The position numbers were made by a program, and so were the translations under genes. Positions 1 to 8,525 of a DNA stretch of 64,000 bases are shown piece by piece. The notes below the pieces were generated by a model. It ran no database searches and was not told the DNA's origin. It saw only the letters and a program-made list of their open reading frames with translations. Origin of the DNA: UBA8949 sp942493365 (GTDB taxonomy: Bacteria > Bacillota > Clostridia > Saccharofermentanales > UBA5734); assembly GCA_942493365.1 (NCBI GenBank), contig OW818697.1, forward strand, positions 868,001 to 932,000. The letters are read 5' to 3'. Position 1 is the first letter of the stretch. Each line of letters starts with the position of its first letter.

Positions 1-40
1 GATATCCTTATTGTATCTGCAAGACGGAGGAACCGCTATC

Positions 41-577
41 ATGGGACCATTTATTGAACTGGCCGCCAAAAGGGAAAGCTGCCGCAATTTCGATGCGACG
101 CGCTCCGTTGAACCTGAGAGCCTGCAAAAAATCATCGAGATCGCCCGACTGACGCCTTCGGCCTGCAATTCACAGCCCTGGCATTTTACGGTGGTCAATT
201 CGCCCGAGCTGTCCGGCGCTGTGGCCAAATGCCTGCAGAGCATGAATATGAACAGCTTCGCCAGCAATTGCCCCGCCTTCATTATTGTCAACGAAGAACA
301 GGCCAACTTGTCGGCGACGGTCGGCGGCAAAGTCAAAAATCAGCACTATGCCGGCTACGACATAGGCCTGGCTGTTGCGCACATCTGTTTTGCGGCCAGC
401 GATCTTGGTCTGTCAACCTGCATCATCGGTTGGTTTGACGAGCCAAGTCTGAAAAAGCTGACCGGAATCGCCAGCAAACGCAAGATCAGCCTGGTGGTTG
501 CGGTCGGTTATGCGACTTCGGATAAAATACGAAACAAGGTGCGCAAGCCGGTCGAGGAGATCGCGACGTTTTTGTGA
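41..577 (+). CDS. nitroreductase family protein
   Basis: FMN-dependent nitroreductase-fold oxidoreductase of 178 residues, probably NAD(P)H-linked; the substrate cannot be read from sequence. The N-terminal R-x-S-x-R motif (R11, S13, R15) is the usual FMN phosphate contact. PSACNSQPW (about 39-47) is the conserved cofactor and dimer segment, and a GYA turn near residue 160 closes the fold. Length suits the small single-domain subgroup. ATG at 41 is chosen because ACGGAGG at 24-30 sits ten bases upstream; an in-frame TTG at 11 has no such site. The next gene starts 15 bases after the stop, so the two are probably cotranscribed. Confidence 0.88.
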   Translation: MGPFIELAAKRESCRNFDATRSVEPESLQKIIEIARLTPSACNSQPWHFTVVNSPELSGAVAKCLQSMNMNSFASNCPAFIIVNEEQANLSATVGGKVKNQHYAGYDIGLAVAHICFAASDLGLSTCIIGWFDEPSLKKLTGIASKRKISLVVAVGYATSDKIRNKVRKPVEEIATFL

Positions 578-592
578 AAGGGGAGAACAGTC

Positions 593-1336
593 ATGAAAAA
601 GGCGCTGTTTGCAATCGGCATAACCCTGGGGTTGTTCAGCATGTTTTGCTATCTGCTGATTGCTGTCACGATTGCTTCTATAGTCGTCTTTCCTGGAGCA
701 CCGATTTATATTCTGACAAAAGCCAATTTCCCACATTTGGATGTCCAAGTCACCGAATTTCAATTCAACACGACAAATGACATTTTGAAGGATTCACAGA
801 TCGTTGAGACGACAGATTTTACTTTTTCCATACCGGCTGATATTGTTTTTGCAAAAGAATTACCCTTGACGCTATTTTATCAAAATGCTTCATCAAAAGT
901 TGGGGTTGCCCTTGATAAAGAGGGTTTTTACCTTGATCCAAATCAATTTATCAGTCAAGATCCACAAGACAATGAACGATTTAAATTCATCTGTAATCTT
1001 GCATTAGGTTCTGTGCCGGAAAATATGTATGAACTTCAGTTATTTTCGCTCTCGGTATCTTCAGCAGATTATGACTTCAGAAATTTCAACCAATGTATTG
1101 CGCTATCAGTACCGGCATCAGGTAAGGAAATGGAGTTTATGGGTACCAAACAGATCTTCTCGTACAATCATGACGACTTTTGTGGATTCATTCATTTCAT
1201 GCAAGATGGTCGAAACTCCTATTATTCGTTCGTAAGAAACGATGATCAGTCGACTTCATACCAAATCAACTTTTTCGGCACGACAGACCCGGAATTCATT
1301 GGCAGCATCATTGATTCGATTGAATTTAAGGATTAG
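593..1336 (+). CDS. membrane-anchored protein of unknown function
   Basis: Family not recognised. The 247-residue product starts with MKKALFAIG and has one long hydrophobic stretch (about 5-40, ending before ILTKANF), followed by a polar domain of about 200 residues expected outside the membrane. There is no lipobox cysteine in the usual place. AAAGGGGAG at 576-584 precedes the ATG at good spacing. From about 770 onward the gene is clearly more AT-rich than the nitroreductase before it and the HEAT-like gene after it, a possible sign of transfer. Confidence 0.7.
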   Translation: MKKALFAIGITLGLFSMFCYLLIAVTIASIVVFPGAPIYILTKANFPHLDVQVTEFQFNTTNDILKDSQIVETTDFTFSIPADIVFAKELPLTLFYQNASSKVGVALDKEGFYLDPNQFISQDPQDNERFKFICNLALGSVPENMYELQLFSLSVSSADYDFRNFNQCIALSVPASGKEMEFMGTKQIFSYNHDDFCGFIHFMQDGRNSYYSFVRNDDQSTSYQINFFGTTDPEFIGSIIDSIEFKD

Positions 1337-1367
1337 AATACTTGCTACTTGAATGGAGTAAACTCGA

Positions 1368-2033
1368 ATGAAGAAGACCTACACCGAAATGGACGAATTG
1401 AAGCAGTCGCTCAAAAAAATGCCGGCTGTCATCAAGTATGTCGAAGAGATTTCGGATCATCTGGATCAGATCCCGGTGCTGTTCGCCATCATTCACGAAG
1501 ACCACGGTGCCGTCAAATACAACTGCGAACGCATCATCCAGAAACTGAGCGAACGGCAACCCCTGCTGATCTACCCCTATTTTGACGCCATCGCCGAACT
1601 CTTGGACAGCCACAACAATTTTATCAAATGGGGAGCCATTGTCACCCTGTCCAATTTGGCGGCGGTCGACGACCTGCGCAAATTTGACGCCATCTACAAC
1701 CGCTTTTTTGGCCTCATCAACGACCAATCCATGATCACGGCTGGTAATGTCATTGGCAATGCCTGGAAAATCGTCTTGAAAGACCCCGCGCATGAAAAGG
1801 ACATTACCGAGCGTTTGCTCAGGGTCAGTGAAAACACCTATATCAACAAAGGCAAGCCTTCTCCGGAGTGCAAGAACATTCTGATCGGCGCGGTGATCGA
1901 TTGCTTCAGCCGCTATTTTGAGATTTCCGAAAGCAAGGACAAGATGATCGAATTTGCCGACAGCCAGCGCGAAAACACCCGCAAGACGGTCGCCAAAAGG
2001 GCGGCGAAATTTCTCAAAAAACGACTGGTTTAA
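1368..2033 (+). CDS. HEAT-repeat-like helical protein
   Basis: Predicted cytosolic all-helical protein of 221 residues. Successive amphipathic helix pairs (for example around residues 60-85, LLIYPYFDAIAELLDS, and 85-110, KWGAIVTLSNLAAV) look like HEAT/ARM repeats, which usually bind other proteins. No catalytic motif is visible and the C-terminus is very basic (VAKRAAKFLKKRL). The ATG at 1368 follows a GGAG at 1355-1358. The GntR regulator gene begins 14 bases after its stop, so they may be translated from one transcript. Function unknown; HEAT-like assignment is by eye. Confidence 0.65.
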   Translation: MKKTYTEMDELKQSLKKMPAVIKYVEEISDHLDQIPVLFAIIHEDHGAVKYNCERIIQKLSERQPLLIYPYFDAIAELLDSHNNFIKWGAIVTLSNLAAVDDLRKFDAIYNRFFGLINDQSMITAGNVIGNAWKIVLKDPAHEKDITERLLRVSENTYINKGKPSPECKNILIGAVIDCFSRYFEISESKDKMIEFADSQRENTRKTVAKRAAKFLKKRLV

Positions 2034-2047
2034 ACAAGGAGCTGGCC

Positions 2048-2809
2048 ATGACCGAACGCGGCGAAGACAAGAATATGGGGTTTGTCCCGGTGACCGGCAA
2101 GCGGGTTTCCGAGGCGATTTTTGCGCAGATCCAGGAGAAAATTCTCAGCGGTGAACTCAAGCCCAACGACCGCCTGCCTTCGGAACGCACGCTGATGGAA
2201 ATATTTCAGCGCAGCCGCCCAACCATCCGCGAGGCGCTGCGCATGCTGGAGCGCTCGGGCATGATCATGACCATTCCCGGCAGCGGCGGGGCCGTGATCA
2301 AAGAGATTTCACCAGCCAATGTCGAACAGCCGTTGGAGGGCATGGTGCTGCAGAAAAGCGTCAGCCCGATTGACCTCTACGAATTCCGCATCATCAATGA
2401 AATCGCCAATGTCGAATGGGCGGCGCAGCGGCGAACCGATGAAGACATTGCATCTCTGCGCCAGATTATCACCCGCGCCGAAAACAGCAAAAATGATTGG
2501 GCTGTTTTTTTCGAATGTGACATCAACTTTCACATGGCGGTGGTCCAGGCCGGCAAAAATCAAATGTCGGTCATTATTCACAATGTTATTTCCCAGTTGG
2601 TCTCGGACATCATCTCGCGCGGTTTCACCAGTCTGACCAGCCAGGAACGGGAGCAGAATCGCAAAAATGTCATCAGCTCACACAAGGCGATCCTGGCCGC
2701 GATCATAGACCGCGACGCCGAAAGCGCCAAGCAAACCATCATCCGTCACATGGGCGAGTTCAGACATTTTATGAAGGACGAAAACATCGGCAGTGGCAGC
2801 TCATATTAA
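2048..2809 (+). CDS. FadR/FCD-type GntR transcriptional regulator
   Basis: DNA-binding regulator of 253 residues. An N-terminal winged helix-turn-helix (about 14-85) carries the family signatures LPSERTLMEIF and RPTIREALRMLERSGM. A C-terminal all-helical FCD ligand domain (about 105-240) keeps a D-x3-H pair (ECDINFHMAV) and later histidines (SSHKAIL, IIRHMGEF) that bind metal and ligand in relatives. The ATG follows AAGGAG at 2036-2041. It lies directly upstream of the ior operon, whose start carries a perfect palindrome of the type bound by FCD regulators, so it is the likely local repressor or switch. The ligand is unknown; an acyl-CoA, 2-oxo acid or hydroxy acid would fit. Confidence 0.88.
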   Translation: MTERGEDKNMGFVPVTGKRVSEAIFAQIQEKILSGELKPNDRLPSERTLMEIFQRSRPTIREALRMLERSGMIMTIPGSGGAVIKEISPANVEQPLEGMVLQKSVSPIDLYEFRIINEIANVEWAAQRRTDEDIASLRQIITRAENSKNDWAVFFECDINFHMAVVQAGKNQMSVIIHNVISQLVSDIISRGFTSLTSQEREQNRKNVISSHKAILAAIIDRDAESAKQTIIRHMGEFRHFMKDENIGSGSSY

Positions 2810-2819
2810 AACAGCCTCA

Positions 2820-2848
2820 TTGACCGCCTTTTTATTTTCCTGTATAAT
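2820..2848 (+). promoter_or_regulatory. sigma-A promoter of the ior operon
   Basis: TTGACC at 2820-2825, a 17-base spacer and TATAAT at 2843-2848 match the housekeeping consensus. The predicted start is near 2855, leaving a leader of about 95 bases before iorA. Confidence 0.8.
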
Positions 2849-2856
2849 TGGGCTCT

Positions 2857-2873
2857 AACTGGTCTTACCAGTT
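2857..2873. promoter_or_regulatory. GntR/FadR-type operator over the ior start site
   Basis: A perfect inverted repeat, AACTGGT-CTT-ACCAGTT, placed immediately downstream of the -10 box across the predicted transcription start. The TGGT-N3-ACCA core is the pattern known for FadR, PdhR and other FCD-subfamily GntR proteins, and a gene for such a protein ends 47 bases upstream. Binding here would block initiation. The identity of the binding protein is inferred from motif and proximity. Confidence 0.78.
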
Positions 2874-2949
2874 GAACAAACTGACAAATTATCAATTGCA
2901 TCATAAGCATCAAAAAATTGTTTTATTTATGAAAGGTAGGTCTTACAAA

Positions 2950-4728
2950 ATGAAATTAGAAATCATGACCGGCGACGAAGCTGTGGCACGTGGTGCCTAT
3001 GAAGCATCGTGCCATCTGGCGGTAGCTTATCCAGGTACCCCCAGCACAGAAATCCTGGAGAACATCGGTGCCCTGTACAACAACATCGACAGCCGCTGGG
3101 CCGTCAACGAAAAGACAGCCATGGAAATCGGCTTGGGCGCCTCGATCGGCGGCATGCGCACACTGGTCGCCATGAAGCACGTCGGTATTAATGTCGCCGC
3201 TGACCCGATGTTCACCGCCGGCATGTGCGGCGTCAACGGCGGTCTGGTCATCATTTCAGCCGATGACCCGGCCTGCCACAGCTCACAGAACGAGCAGGAT
3301 AACCGCCTGTACGCGCCCCATGCCAAACTGGCAATGGTCGAAGCATCGGACAGCCAGGAGTGCAGCGACTACATCAAAGCGTCCTTCGAAATCAGCGAAC
3401 AGTTTGATATCCCGGTGCTCTTCCGTATGACCACCCGCGTCTGCCACGCCAAGAGTCTGGTCAACACCACCGACCGTGTGGAACTGCCGGTCAAGCCCTA
3501 CGTCAGCAACCCCGGCAAATATGCCCTGCTGCCCGGCGTCGCCCGCACCTGCCATATCAATCGCGAGAAGTCACTGATTGAGCTGGAAGAATATTCCAAC
3601 ACCTCACCCCTCAACCGCGTTGAGATGGGCAAAGACAAAAAAATCGGCGTCGTCACCTCTGGCATCTCCTATCAATATGCCCGCGATGTCTTCGGCGATT
3701 CGGTCTCTTACCTCAAGATCGGCTTGTCCTTCCCGCTGCCGTCCAAGCTGATGGCCGACTTCTGCAAGGACGTCGAAACCGTCTACGTCATCGAAGAAGG
3801 CGAGCCCTATCTCGAAAACAAGATCAAACAGCTGGGATTTGCCTGCATCGGCAAAGAGCGCACCGGCCTGCTCGGCGAGCTCTCAACCAGCATCATCCGC
3901 AAGGTCTTTACCAGCGAAGCCGCACCCGAGACTTACACCGTCGAAGTCGCTGCCCCCCCGCGCCCGCCGATGCTCTGCGCCGGCTGTCCGCACCGCGGCT
4001 ATTTCAACGCCATGTTCAAGCGCAAGAAGGAAACCGTCGTTGTCGGCGACATTGGCTGCTACGCACTGGGGGTCAATGAACCCTTCAAAGGCTTTGACGT
4101 CTCCATCTGTATGGGCGCCGGTTTCACGGTACCGATCGGCCTGGCGGAAGCACTCAAGGCCCAGGGTGACACCCGCAAGGTCTTTGGCATGCTTGGCGAT
4201 TCGACCTTCTTCCACTCCGGCATGACCGGTCTGGTTGACGTCATCCACAGCAAGGCCAACATCGTGCTTTGCATCCTGGACAACAGCATCACCGCTATGA
4301 CCGGACACCAGGAAAACCCCGGCACCGCCGTCAACCTAATGGGCATGGAAGCGCCGGTCGTTGATATCGAGTCGATCGTTCGCGCCACCGGCCTCAGCAA
4401 CGCCAACATTCGCATCGTTGACCCGATCAACCAGGCCGAGATGGATGAAGCCATTGACGCCGGTATCAAAGCGGTCGGACCGTTCGTCATCATCACCAAA
4501 TCCCCCTGCATCCTGATCAAATCGGTCGTCAAGACCTATGCCAACAAATACTGCGAGATCGACCAGGCCAAGTGCAAAAAGTGCAAAGCCTGCCTCAAAA
4601 TCGCCTGCCCGGCCATTGCTCTGCGTGCCGACGGCTCGATCGCCATCGTTGACAAGGCGGCTTGTACAGCGTGCGGCCTCTGCATTCAGGTCTGCAAATT
4701 TGACTCAATTTCAAAGGTGGGTGAATAA
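2950..4728 (+). CDS. iorA: indolepyruvate ferredoxin oxidoreductase, alpha subunit
   Basis: Large subunit (592 residues) of the thiamine-diphosphate enzyme that oxidises aryl pyruvates to aryl-acetyl-CoA with CoA and ferredoxin. The N-terminal pyrimidine-binding part includes AYPGTPSTEILE (about 26-37). The family motif MLCAGCPHRGYF is near residue 340. The diphosphate/Mg site GDSTFFHSG...DNSITAMTG is near 416-446. The C-terminus carries two ferredoxin-type cysteine clusters, CKKCKACLKIAC and CTACGLCIQVC. ATG 2950 follows GAAAGGTAGG at 2931-2940; longer in-frame starts at 2848 and 2929 are rejected because one overlaps the promoter and the other has no ribosome site. iorB starts one base after the stop. 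Use of other 2-oxo acids is possible. Confidence 0.95.
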   Translation: MKLEIMTGDEAVARGAYEASCHLAVAYPGTPSTEILENIGALYNNIDSRWAVNEKTAMEIGLGASIGGMRTLVAMKHVGINVAADPMFTAGMCGVNGGLVIISADDPACHSSQNEQDNRLYAPHAKLAMVEASDSQECSDYIKASFEISEQFDIPVLFRMTTRVCHAKSLVNTTDRVELPVKPYVSNPGKYALLPGVARTCHINREKSLIELEEYSNTSPLNRVEMGKDKKIGVVTSGISYQYARDVFGDSVSYLKIGLSFPLPSKLMADFCKDVETVYVIEEGEPYLENKIKQLGFACIGKERTGLLGELSTSIIRKVFTSEAAPETYTVEVAAPPRPPMLCAGCPHRGYFNAMFKRKKETVVVGDIGCYALGVNEPFKGFDVSICMGAGFTVPIGLAEALKAQGDTRKVFGMLGDSTFFHSGMTGLVDVIHSKANIVLCILDNSITAMTGHQENPGTAVNLMGMEAPVVDIESIVRATGLSNANIRIVDPINQAEMDEAIDAGIKAVGPFVIITKSPCILIKSVVKTYANKYCEIDQAKCKKCKACLKIACPAIALRADGSIAIVDKAACTACGLCIQVCKFDSISKVGE

Positions 4729-4729
4729 C

Positions 4730-5323
4730 ATGAACAAAAATATTATGTTGATCGGTGTCGGCGGCCAGGGCACCATCCTGACCTCCAAAATCCTCTCGTC
4801 CGGCCTGGTCCAGATGGGTTATGACGTTAAAATGAGTGAGATCCATGGCATGTCCCAACGCGGCGGCAGTGTTGTCACCCAGATCCGCTACGGCAAAAAA
4901 GTCTATTCGCCCAACATCAGCGAAGGCGAAGCCGACATCATCGTCGCCTTCGAAAAATCCGAAGCCGTGCGCGGTCTGCCCTTCCTGAAAAAGGGCGGCA
5001 CCATCGTCCTTGACGATCGCGAGATCTACCCGCTGCCGGTCATGACCGGTGCCGTCAAGTATCCCGAAGGCATCATCGAAACGCTGAAGGCCACCGTCGG
5101 CAAAGTCGTCGTGCTCGAAGCCACCCGCATCGCCGAGGAACTCGGCAACGTCCGCGCGCAGAACATCGTGCTCTTAGGCTCGCTGGTTGCCTACCTCGAA
5201 CTCGACGGCATCAACTGGACCGAACTCGTCGGCAGCATGGTCCCGCCCAAGGTCAAGGAACTCAACCAAAAGGCTTATGAGGCCGGTTTCACCTTCTACA
5301 AGCAATATGCCGGCAAAGCCTGA
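4730..5323 (+). CDS. iorB: indolepyruvate ferredoxin oxidoreductase, beta subunit
   Basis: Small (gamma-type, 197-residue) subunit that pairs with IorA. It shows the pyruvate/ketoisovalerate oxidoreductase gamma fold: an N-terminal glycine-rich GVGGQGTILTSKIL (about 8-21), the SEIHGMSQRGGSV motif (about 36-48) and a nucleotide-like VAFEKSEAVR segment. The start at 4730 follows AAGGTGGG inside the iorA end. A longer reading of the same frame from 4538 lies inside iorA and is not real. One-base spacing implies translational coupling and equal subunit supply. Confidence 0.95.
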   Translation: MNKNIMLIGVGGQGTILTSKILSSGLVQMGYDVKMSEIHGMSQRGGSVVTQIRYGKKVYSPNISEGEADIIVAFEKSEAVRGLPFLKKGGTIVLDDREIYPLPVMTGAVKYPEGIIETLKATVGKVVVLEATRIAEELGNVRAQNIVLLGSLVAYLELDGINWTELVGSMVPPKVKELNQKAYEAGFTFYKQYAGKA

Positions 5324-5341
5324 GCCACAGGGGGACTGACG

Positions 5342-6415
5342 ATGAGCTACAATATACTGGCCATCAATCCTGGATCGACATCGACCAAGATTGCCTATTA
5401 TCAGGACGAGACCCAGGTCTGGGTCGAGAGCATCGAGCACGATCAGGCCAGTCTTGCCCCCTTCAAAAACATTTACGACCAATACGAAATGCGCAAGCAG
5501 CTGGTCCTGGACACCATGACCGCCAAGGGTTCTCCGCTGGAGACCCTGAGCGCCGTGGTCGGTCGCGGCGGCCTGTTGCCGCCCGTCAAGTCGGGCGCCT
5601 ATCGCGTCAACCCGGACATGATGGACACTCTGCGCTACCGTCCGGTCAACGAGCATGCCTCCAATCTGGGCGCGGTGCTGGCCTTCTCGATCGCCGAGCC
5701 GCTCGGGCTGCCGTCCTTCATCTACGACCCGGTCACGGTTGACGAGATGGAGCCGATTGCCCACATCACCGGCCTTGTGGAAATGCGCCGCATCGGCCAG
5801 GGTCACAACCTCAACATGCGCGCCGCGGCCATCAAGTACGCCAAGCAAGCCGGCCAGTCCTACACCAAGCTCAACATCCTCGTTGCCCACCTCGGCGGCG
5901 GCATCACGCTCAGCCTGCACAGCAACGGCCGCATCATCGACATGATCTCGGACGACGAAGGGCCCTTCTCGCCCGAACGTGCCGGCGGCCTGCCGGGCTT
6001 TCAGCTGATCAAGATGGCGACCTCGGGTGAGTACGACTACAAAGCGATGATGAAAAAGGTGCAGCGTCAGGGCGGCCTGACCGCCTACTTCGGCACCTCC
6101 GACACCCGCGTCGTTGAAGAAAAAATCGCCGCCGGCGACGAACAAGCCCGATTGGTGCTCGAAGCCATGGCTCACAACGTCGCCAAAAATATCGGTAAAC
6201 TCGCGGTTGTCACCTGCGGCAAAATTGATGCCATCGTGCTGACCGGCGGGATCGCCCACTCAAAAAAAATCACCGGCTGGATCAGCGAACGGGTCAGCTT
6301 CATCGCTCCCGTCACCGTCCTGCCCGGTGAAAACGAAATGGAATCGCTGGCCCTGGGTACCCTGCGCGTGCTGCGCGGTGAAGAACAGGCCCACACGTTT
6401 TCAACAGGAGAATGA
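5342..6415 (+). CDS. buk: butyrate kinase family acyl kinase
   Basis: ASKHA-fold kinase of 357 residues that interconverts acyl phosphate plus ADP with carboxylate plus ATP. The N-terminal phosphate loop AINPGSTSTKIAYY (about 7-20), the central VAHLGGGITLSLH (about 182-194) and the C-terminal LTGGIAHSKKI (about 301-311) are characteristic. An ATG at 5342 follows AGGGGGA. In this operon it sits between iorAB and ptb, so its substrate may be an aryl-acetyl or branched acyl phosphate rather than butyryl phosphate; members of the family accept branched chains. The substrate is inferred from context only. Confidence 0.93.
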   Translation: MSYNILAINPGSTSTKIAYYQDETQVWVESIEHDQASLAPFKNIYDQYEMRKQLVLDTMTAKGSPLETLSAVVGRGGLLPPVKSGAYRVNPDMMDTLRYRPVNEHASNLGAVLAFSIAEPLGLPSFIYDPVTVDEMEPIAHITGLVEMRRIGQGHNLNMRAAAIKYAKQAGQSYTKLNILVAHLGGGITLSLHSNGRIIDMISDDEGPFSPERAGGLPGFQLIKMATSGEYDYKAMMKKVQRQGGLTAYFGTSDTRVVEEKIAAGDEQARLVLEAMAHNVAKNIGKLAVVTCGKIDAIVLTGGIAHSKKITGWISERVSFIAPVTVLPGENEMESLALGTLRVLRGEEQAHTFSTGE

Positions 6416-6417
6416 AG

Positions 6418-7416
6418 ATGACCAAAGTTGTAAGTACCGTTCCACAGTCCCGATTTGAAACCTTTAAAGTTGAATGGCCGGCTGCCTGGGAAATCGTTTA
6501 CGCCGGTTATCCCGTAGCTGACGATGCCCTGATCGCCGCCTGCCAAGACGCCGATTTCTTGTTTGTCGGCTCGGTTCATACGGTCAGCAAGGCCGTCATT
6601 GAGGCCTGTCCTTCACTGCGTTTGATCCACACCGAAGGCGTCGGCTTCGACAAGGTTGATACCCAGACCGCCAAGGAACTCGGCCTGCCGGTCTGCAACA
6701 ACCGCGCCGTCAACAACACCTCGGTCGCCGAACACTGTCTCGGCCTCATCCTGGCCGCTCTCAAGCGTATCGTCTACGCCCACAACCAGATTATCCTGCG
6801 CGATTTTGCCTCGGTTCAGGCCCAGGTCCGCACCGAGGGCGTCCACGAACTCGGTGCCATGCACGTCGGCTTGGTCGGCAGCGGCGCTATCGGCCAGGAA
6901 CTGGCGCGCATGCTCAAGGTCTTCGGCTGCCAGGTCAGCTACTTCGACGTATACCGCCCGACCCCCGAGCGCGAACAAGAACTGGGCATCAGCTACCTGC
7001 CCCTCGAAGAAATTCTCAAGCAGTGCGACATCATCAGCCTGCACGTGCCGGTGCTGCCCAGCACCACCAACATGATCAACGCCGACACCCTCAAGCTGAT
7101 GAAGCCCAACGTCATCCTGGTCAACACCTCGCGCGGCGAGCTGATCGACCAGCCAGCCTGCGCCGCCGCCCTCGAAGCCGGTGCCATCCAGTGTTTGGCC
7201 ATCGACACCCTGGCCCCCGAGCCGCCCTTCAAGGATCACCCTTTCCTGTCGCTTTCCAAGCAAGCGGCCGAACGGTTTATTTTCACGCCACACGTGGCCG
7301 GCACCACCGCCGAAGCCTTTGTCCGCATGCTGCAATGGGCCATCGCCGACTTCCAGACAGTCCTCGACGGCAAACTGCCGGGCCGCGTCTGCAACGGCGT
7401 CGAGAAACTGCGCTGA
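6418..7416 (+). CDS. D-isomer-specific 2-hydroxyacid dehydrogenase
   Basis: NAD(P)-dependent dehydrogenase of 332 residues that would reduce a 2-oxo acid to the D-2-hydroxy acid. The Rossmann motif GLVGSGAIGQELARML is near 148-163. The catalytic Arg is in LVNTSRGELID, the Glu in LAPEPPF and the His in FTPHVAGTTAEA, in the order usual for the family. Beside IOR it could turn aryl pyruvates into aryl lactates and reoxidise NADH, the reductive side of the same catabolism. ATG 6418 is preferred because AGGAG at 6406-6410 is seven bases away; ATG 6412, which overlaps the buk stop, is too close to that site. Exact substrate unknown. Confidence 0.9.
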   Translation: MTKVVSTVPQSRFETFKVEWPAAWEIVYAGYPVADDALIAACQDADFLFVGSVHTVSKAVIEACPSLRLIHTEGVGFDKVDTQTAKELGLPVCNNRAVNNTSVAEHCLGLILAALKRIVYAHNQIILRDFASVQAQVRTEGVHELGAMHVGLVGSGAIGQELARMLKVFGCQVSYFDVYRPTPEREQELGISYLPLEEILKQCDIISLHVPVLPSTTNMINADTLKLMKPNVILVNTSRGELIDQPACAAALEAGAIQCLAIDTLAPEPPFKDHPFLSLSKQAAERFIFTPHVAGTTAEAFVRMLQWAIADFQTVLDGKLPGRVCNGVEKLR

Positions 7417-7437
7417 ATAATTCCTGGAGGGATTTGC

Positions 7438-8340
7438 ATGATTCACAACTTTGAAGAACTCTACGCTGCCATCAAACAATACGACCGCGTGACCATCAGC
7501 GTCGCGGCCGCCCAGGACAAGGAGGCCCTGCTCTGCGTCAAGGCCGCCTACGAAAAGGGCATTGCCAACGCCATCCTGGTCGGCGACGAAAGCCTGATCC
7601 GCCCGCTGGTCATTGAGCTGGGCCTGCCTGCCGACATCCGCATCGTCAACGAGCCCGACGTCAAGCAATCTGCTCTGACGGCTGTCAAGCTGATCCACGA
7701 CGGCGAAGCCGACATTCTGCTTAAGGGCATACTCAACACCTCGGATTACCTCAAGGCCGTGCTCAACCCCGACGTCGGCCTGCGCACCGGCCGCCTGCTC
7801 GGCAGCCTGTCCGCCTACCAATATCCAGGCGGCAAAAAACTGCTCTTTGCCACCGACACCGGCGTGAACATTCTGCCCGATGTCGAAGAGAAGAAGCAAC
7901 TGCTGTACAGCGCCTTCGAAGCCCTCAAAAAACTTGGCATCGACAGCCCCAAAGTGGCCTGCCTGGCCGCCAACGAAAACGTCAACCCCAAAATGCCCAG
8001 CACCGTTGACGGCCGCCAGTTGGCCGAATATTTCACCGCCGACAAATCCTTCACCGGGATCGTCGAAGGCCCGGTCGCCATGGATGTCGCCGTCAGCGCC
8101 GAAGCCGCCCACCACAAAGGCCTCGACAGCAAAGTCGCCGGCGATGTCGATCTGCTGCTCTTCTCCAGCGTCGATTCCGGCAACATCTGGAGCAAATCGC
8201 TGATCCACTTCGCCAATTTCAGTATGGCCAACGTCATCCTCGGCGCCACCAACCCGGTCATCCTGGTCTCCCGTGCCGACACCGCCGAGATCAAGCTCAA
8301 CTCGATCGCCATGGCCTGTCTGCTGGCCGCGGTGAAGTGA
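7438..8340 (+). CDS. ptb: phosphate butyryltransferase family protein
   Basis: Phosphate acyltransferase of 300 residues that exchanges acyl-CoA and phosphate for acyl phosphate and CoA. Conserved stretches include ILVGDESLIRPL (about 44-55), LLKGILNTSDYLKAVL (about 98-113), the ENVNPKMPSTVD motif (about 179-190) and ILGATNPVILVSR near the C-terminus. ATG follows CCTGGAGGG. It closes the ior operon: IOR makes an acyl-CoA, Ptb an acyl phosphate and Buk a carboxylate plus ATP. A close paralogue lies at 12826-13728. Butyrate itself need not be the substrate, since no crotonyl-CoA or butyryl-CoA genes are nearby. Confidence 0.93.
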   Translation: MIHNFEELYAAIKQYDRVTISVAAAQDKEALLCVKAAYEKGIANAILVGDESLIRPLVIELGLPADIRIVNEPDVKQSALTAVKLIHDGEADILLKGILNTSDYLKAVLNPDVGLRTGRLLGSLSAYQYPGGKKLLFATDTGVNILPDVEEKKQLLYSAFEALKKLGIDSPKVACLAANENVNPKMPSTVDGRQLAEYFTADKSFTGIVEGPVAMDVAVSAEAAHHKGLDSKVAGDVDLLLFSSVDSGNIWSKSLIHFANFSMANVILGATNPVILVSRADTAEIKLNSIAMACLLAAVK

Positions 8341-8364
8341 AAAAATCGGGAAATGCCGATTTTT
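8341..8364 (+). terminator. rho-independent terminator of the ior-ptb operon
   Basis: AAAAATCGG and CCGATTTTT form a perfect nine-pair stem with a six-base loop directly after the ptb stop codon, ending in a T run. Confidence 0.85.
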
Positions 8365-8376
8365 CAGTGAAAGACG

Positions 8377-8443
8377 AAGGAATTGAAATCCTGTAAACAA
8401 GAATCGGGCCTGCGGCCAAAAGCTGCAAGCCCGATTTTGTTTT
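8377..8443 (+). repeat. 67-bp hairpin repeat, copy 1
   Basis: First of four copies of a dispersed element. It opens with AAGGAATTGAAATCCT, followed by a stem (ATCGGGC with GCCCGAT) around a partly paired loop and a T-rich end. It is identical over 67 bases to the copy at 11559. The stem and T-rich end could also terminate transcription on either strand. Confidence 0.85.
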
Positions 8444-8525
8444 CAAGGATACACATTCCAAAACGGTTTAACGCAAGTTTATGCGGGACGAAGCACTTTA
8501 GATAGCGGGAATATTCATAGTAAAA

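Noticed and set aside
6613..8400. A 595-codon open frame on the minus strand across the dehydrogenase and ptb genes
   Set aside because: It mirrors two well-matched plus-strand genes, has a Gly/Asp/Val-rich shadow composition and shows no domain.
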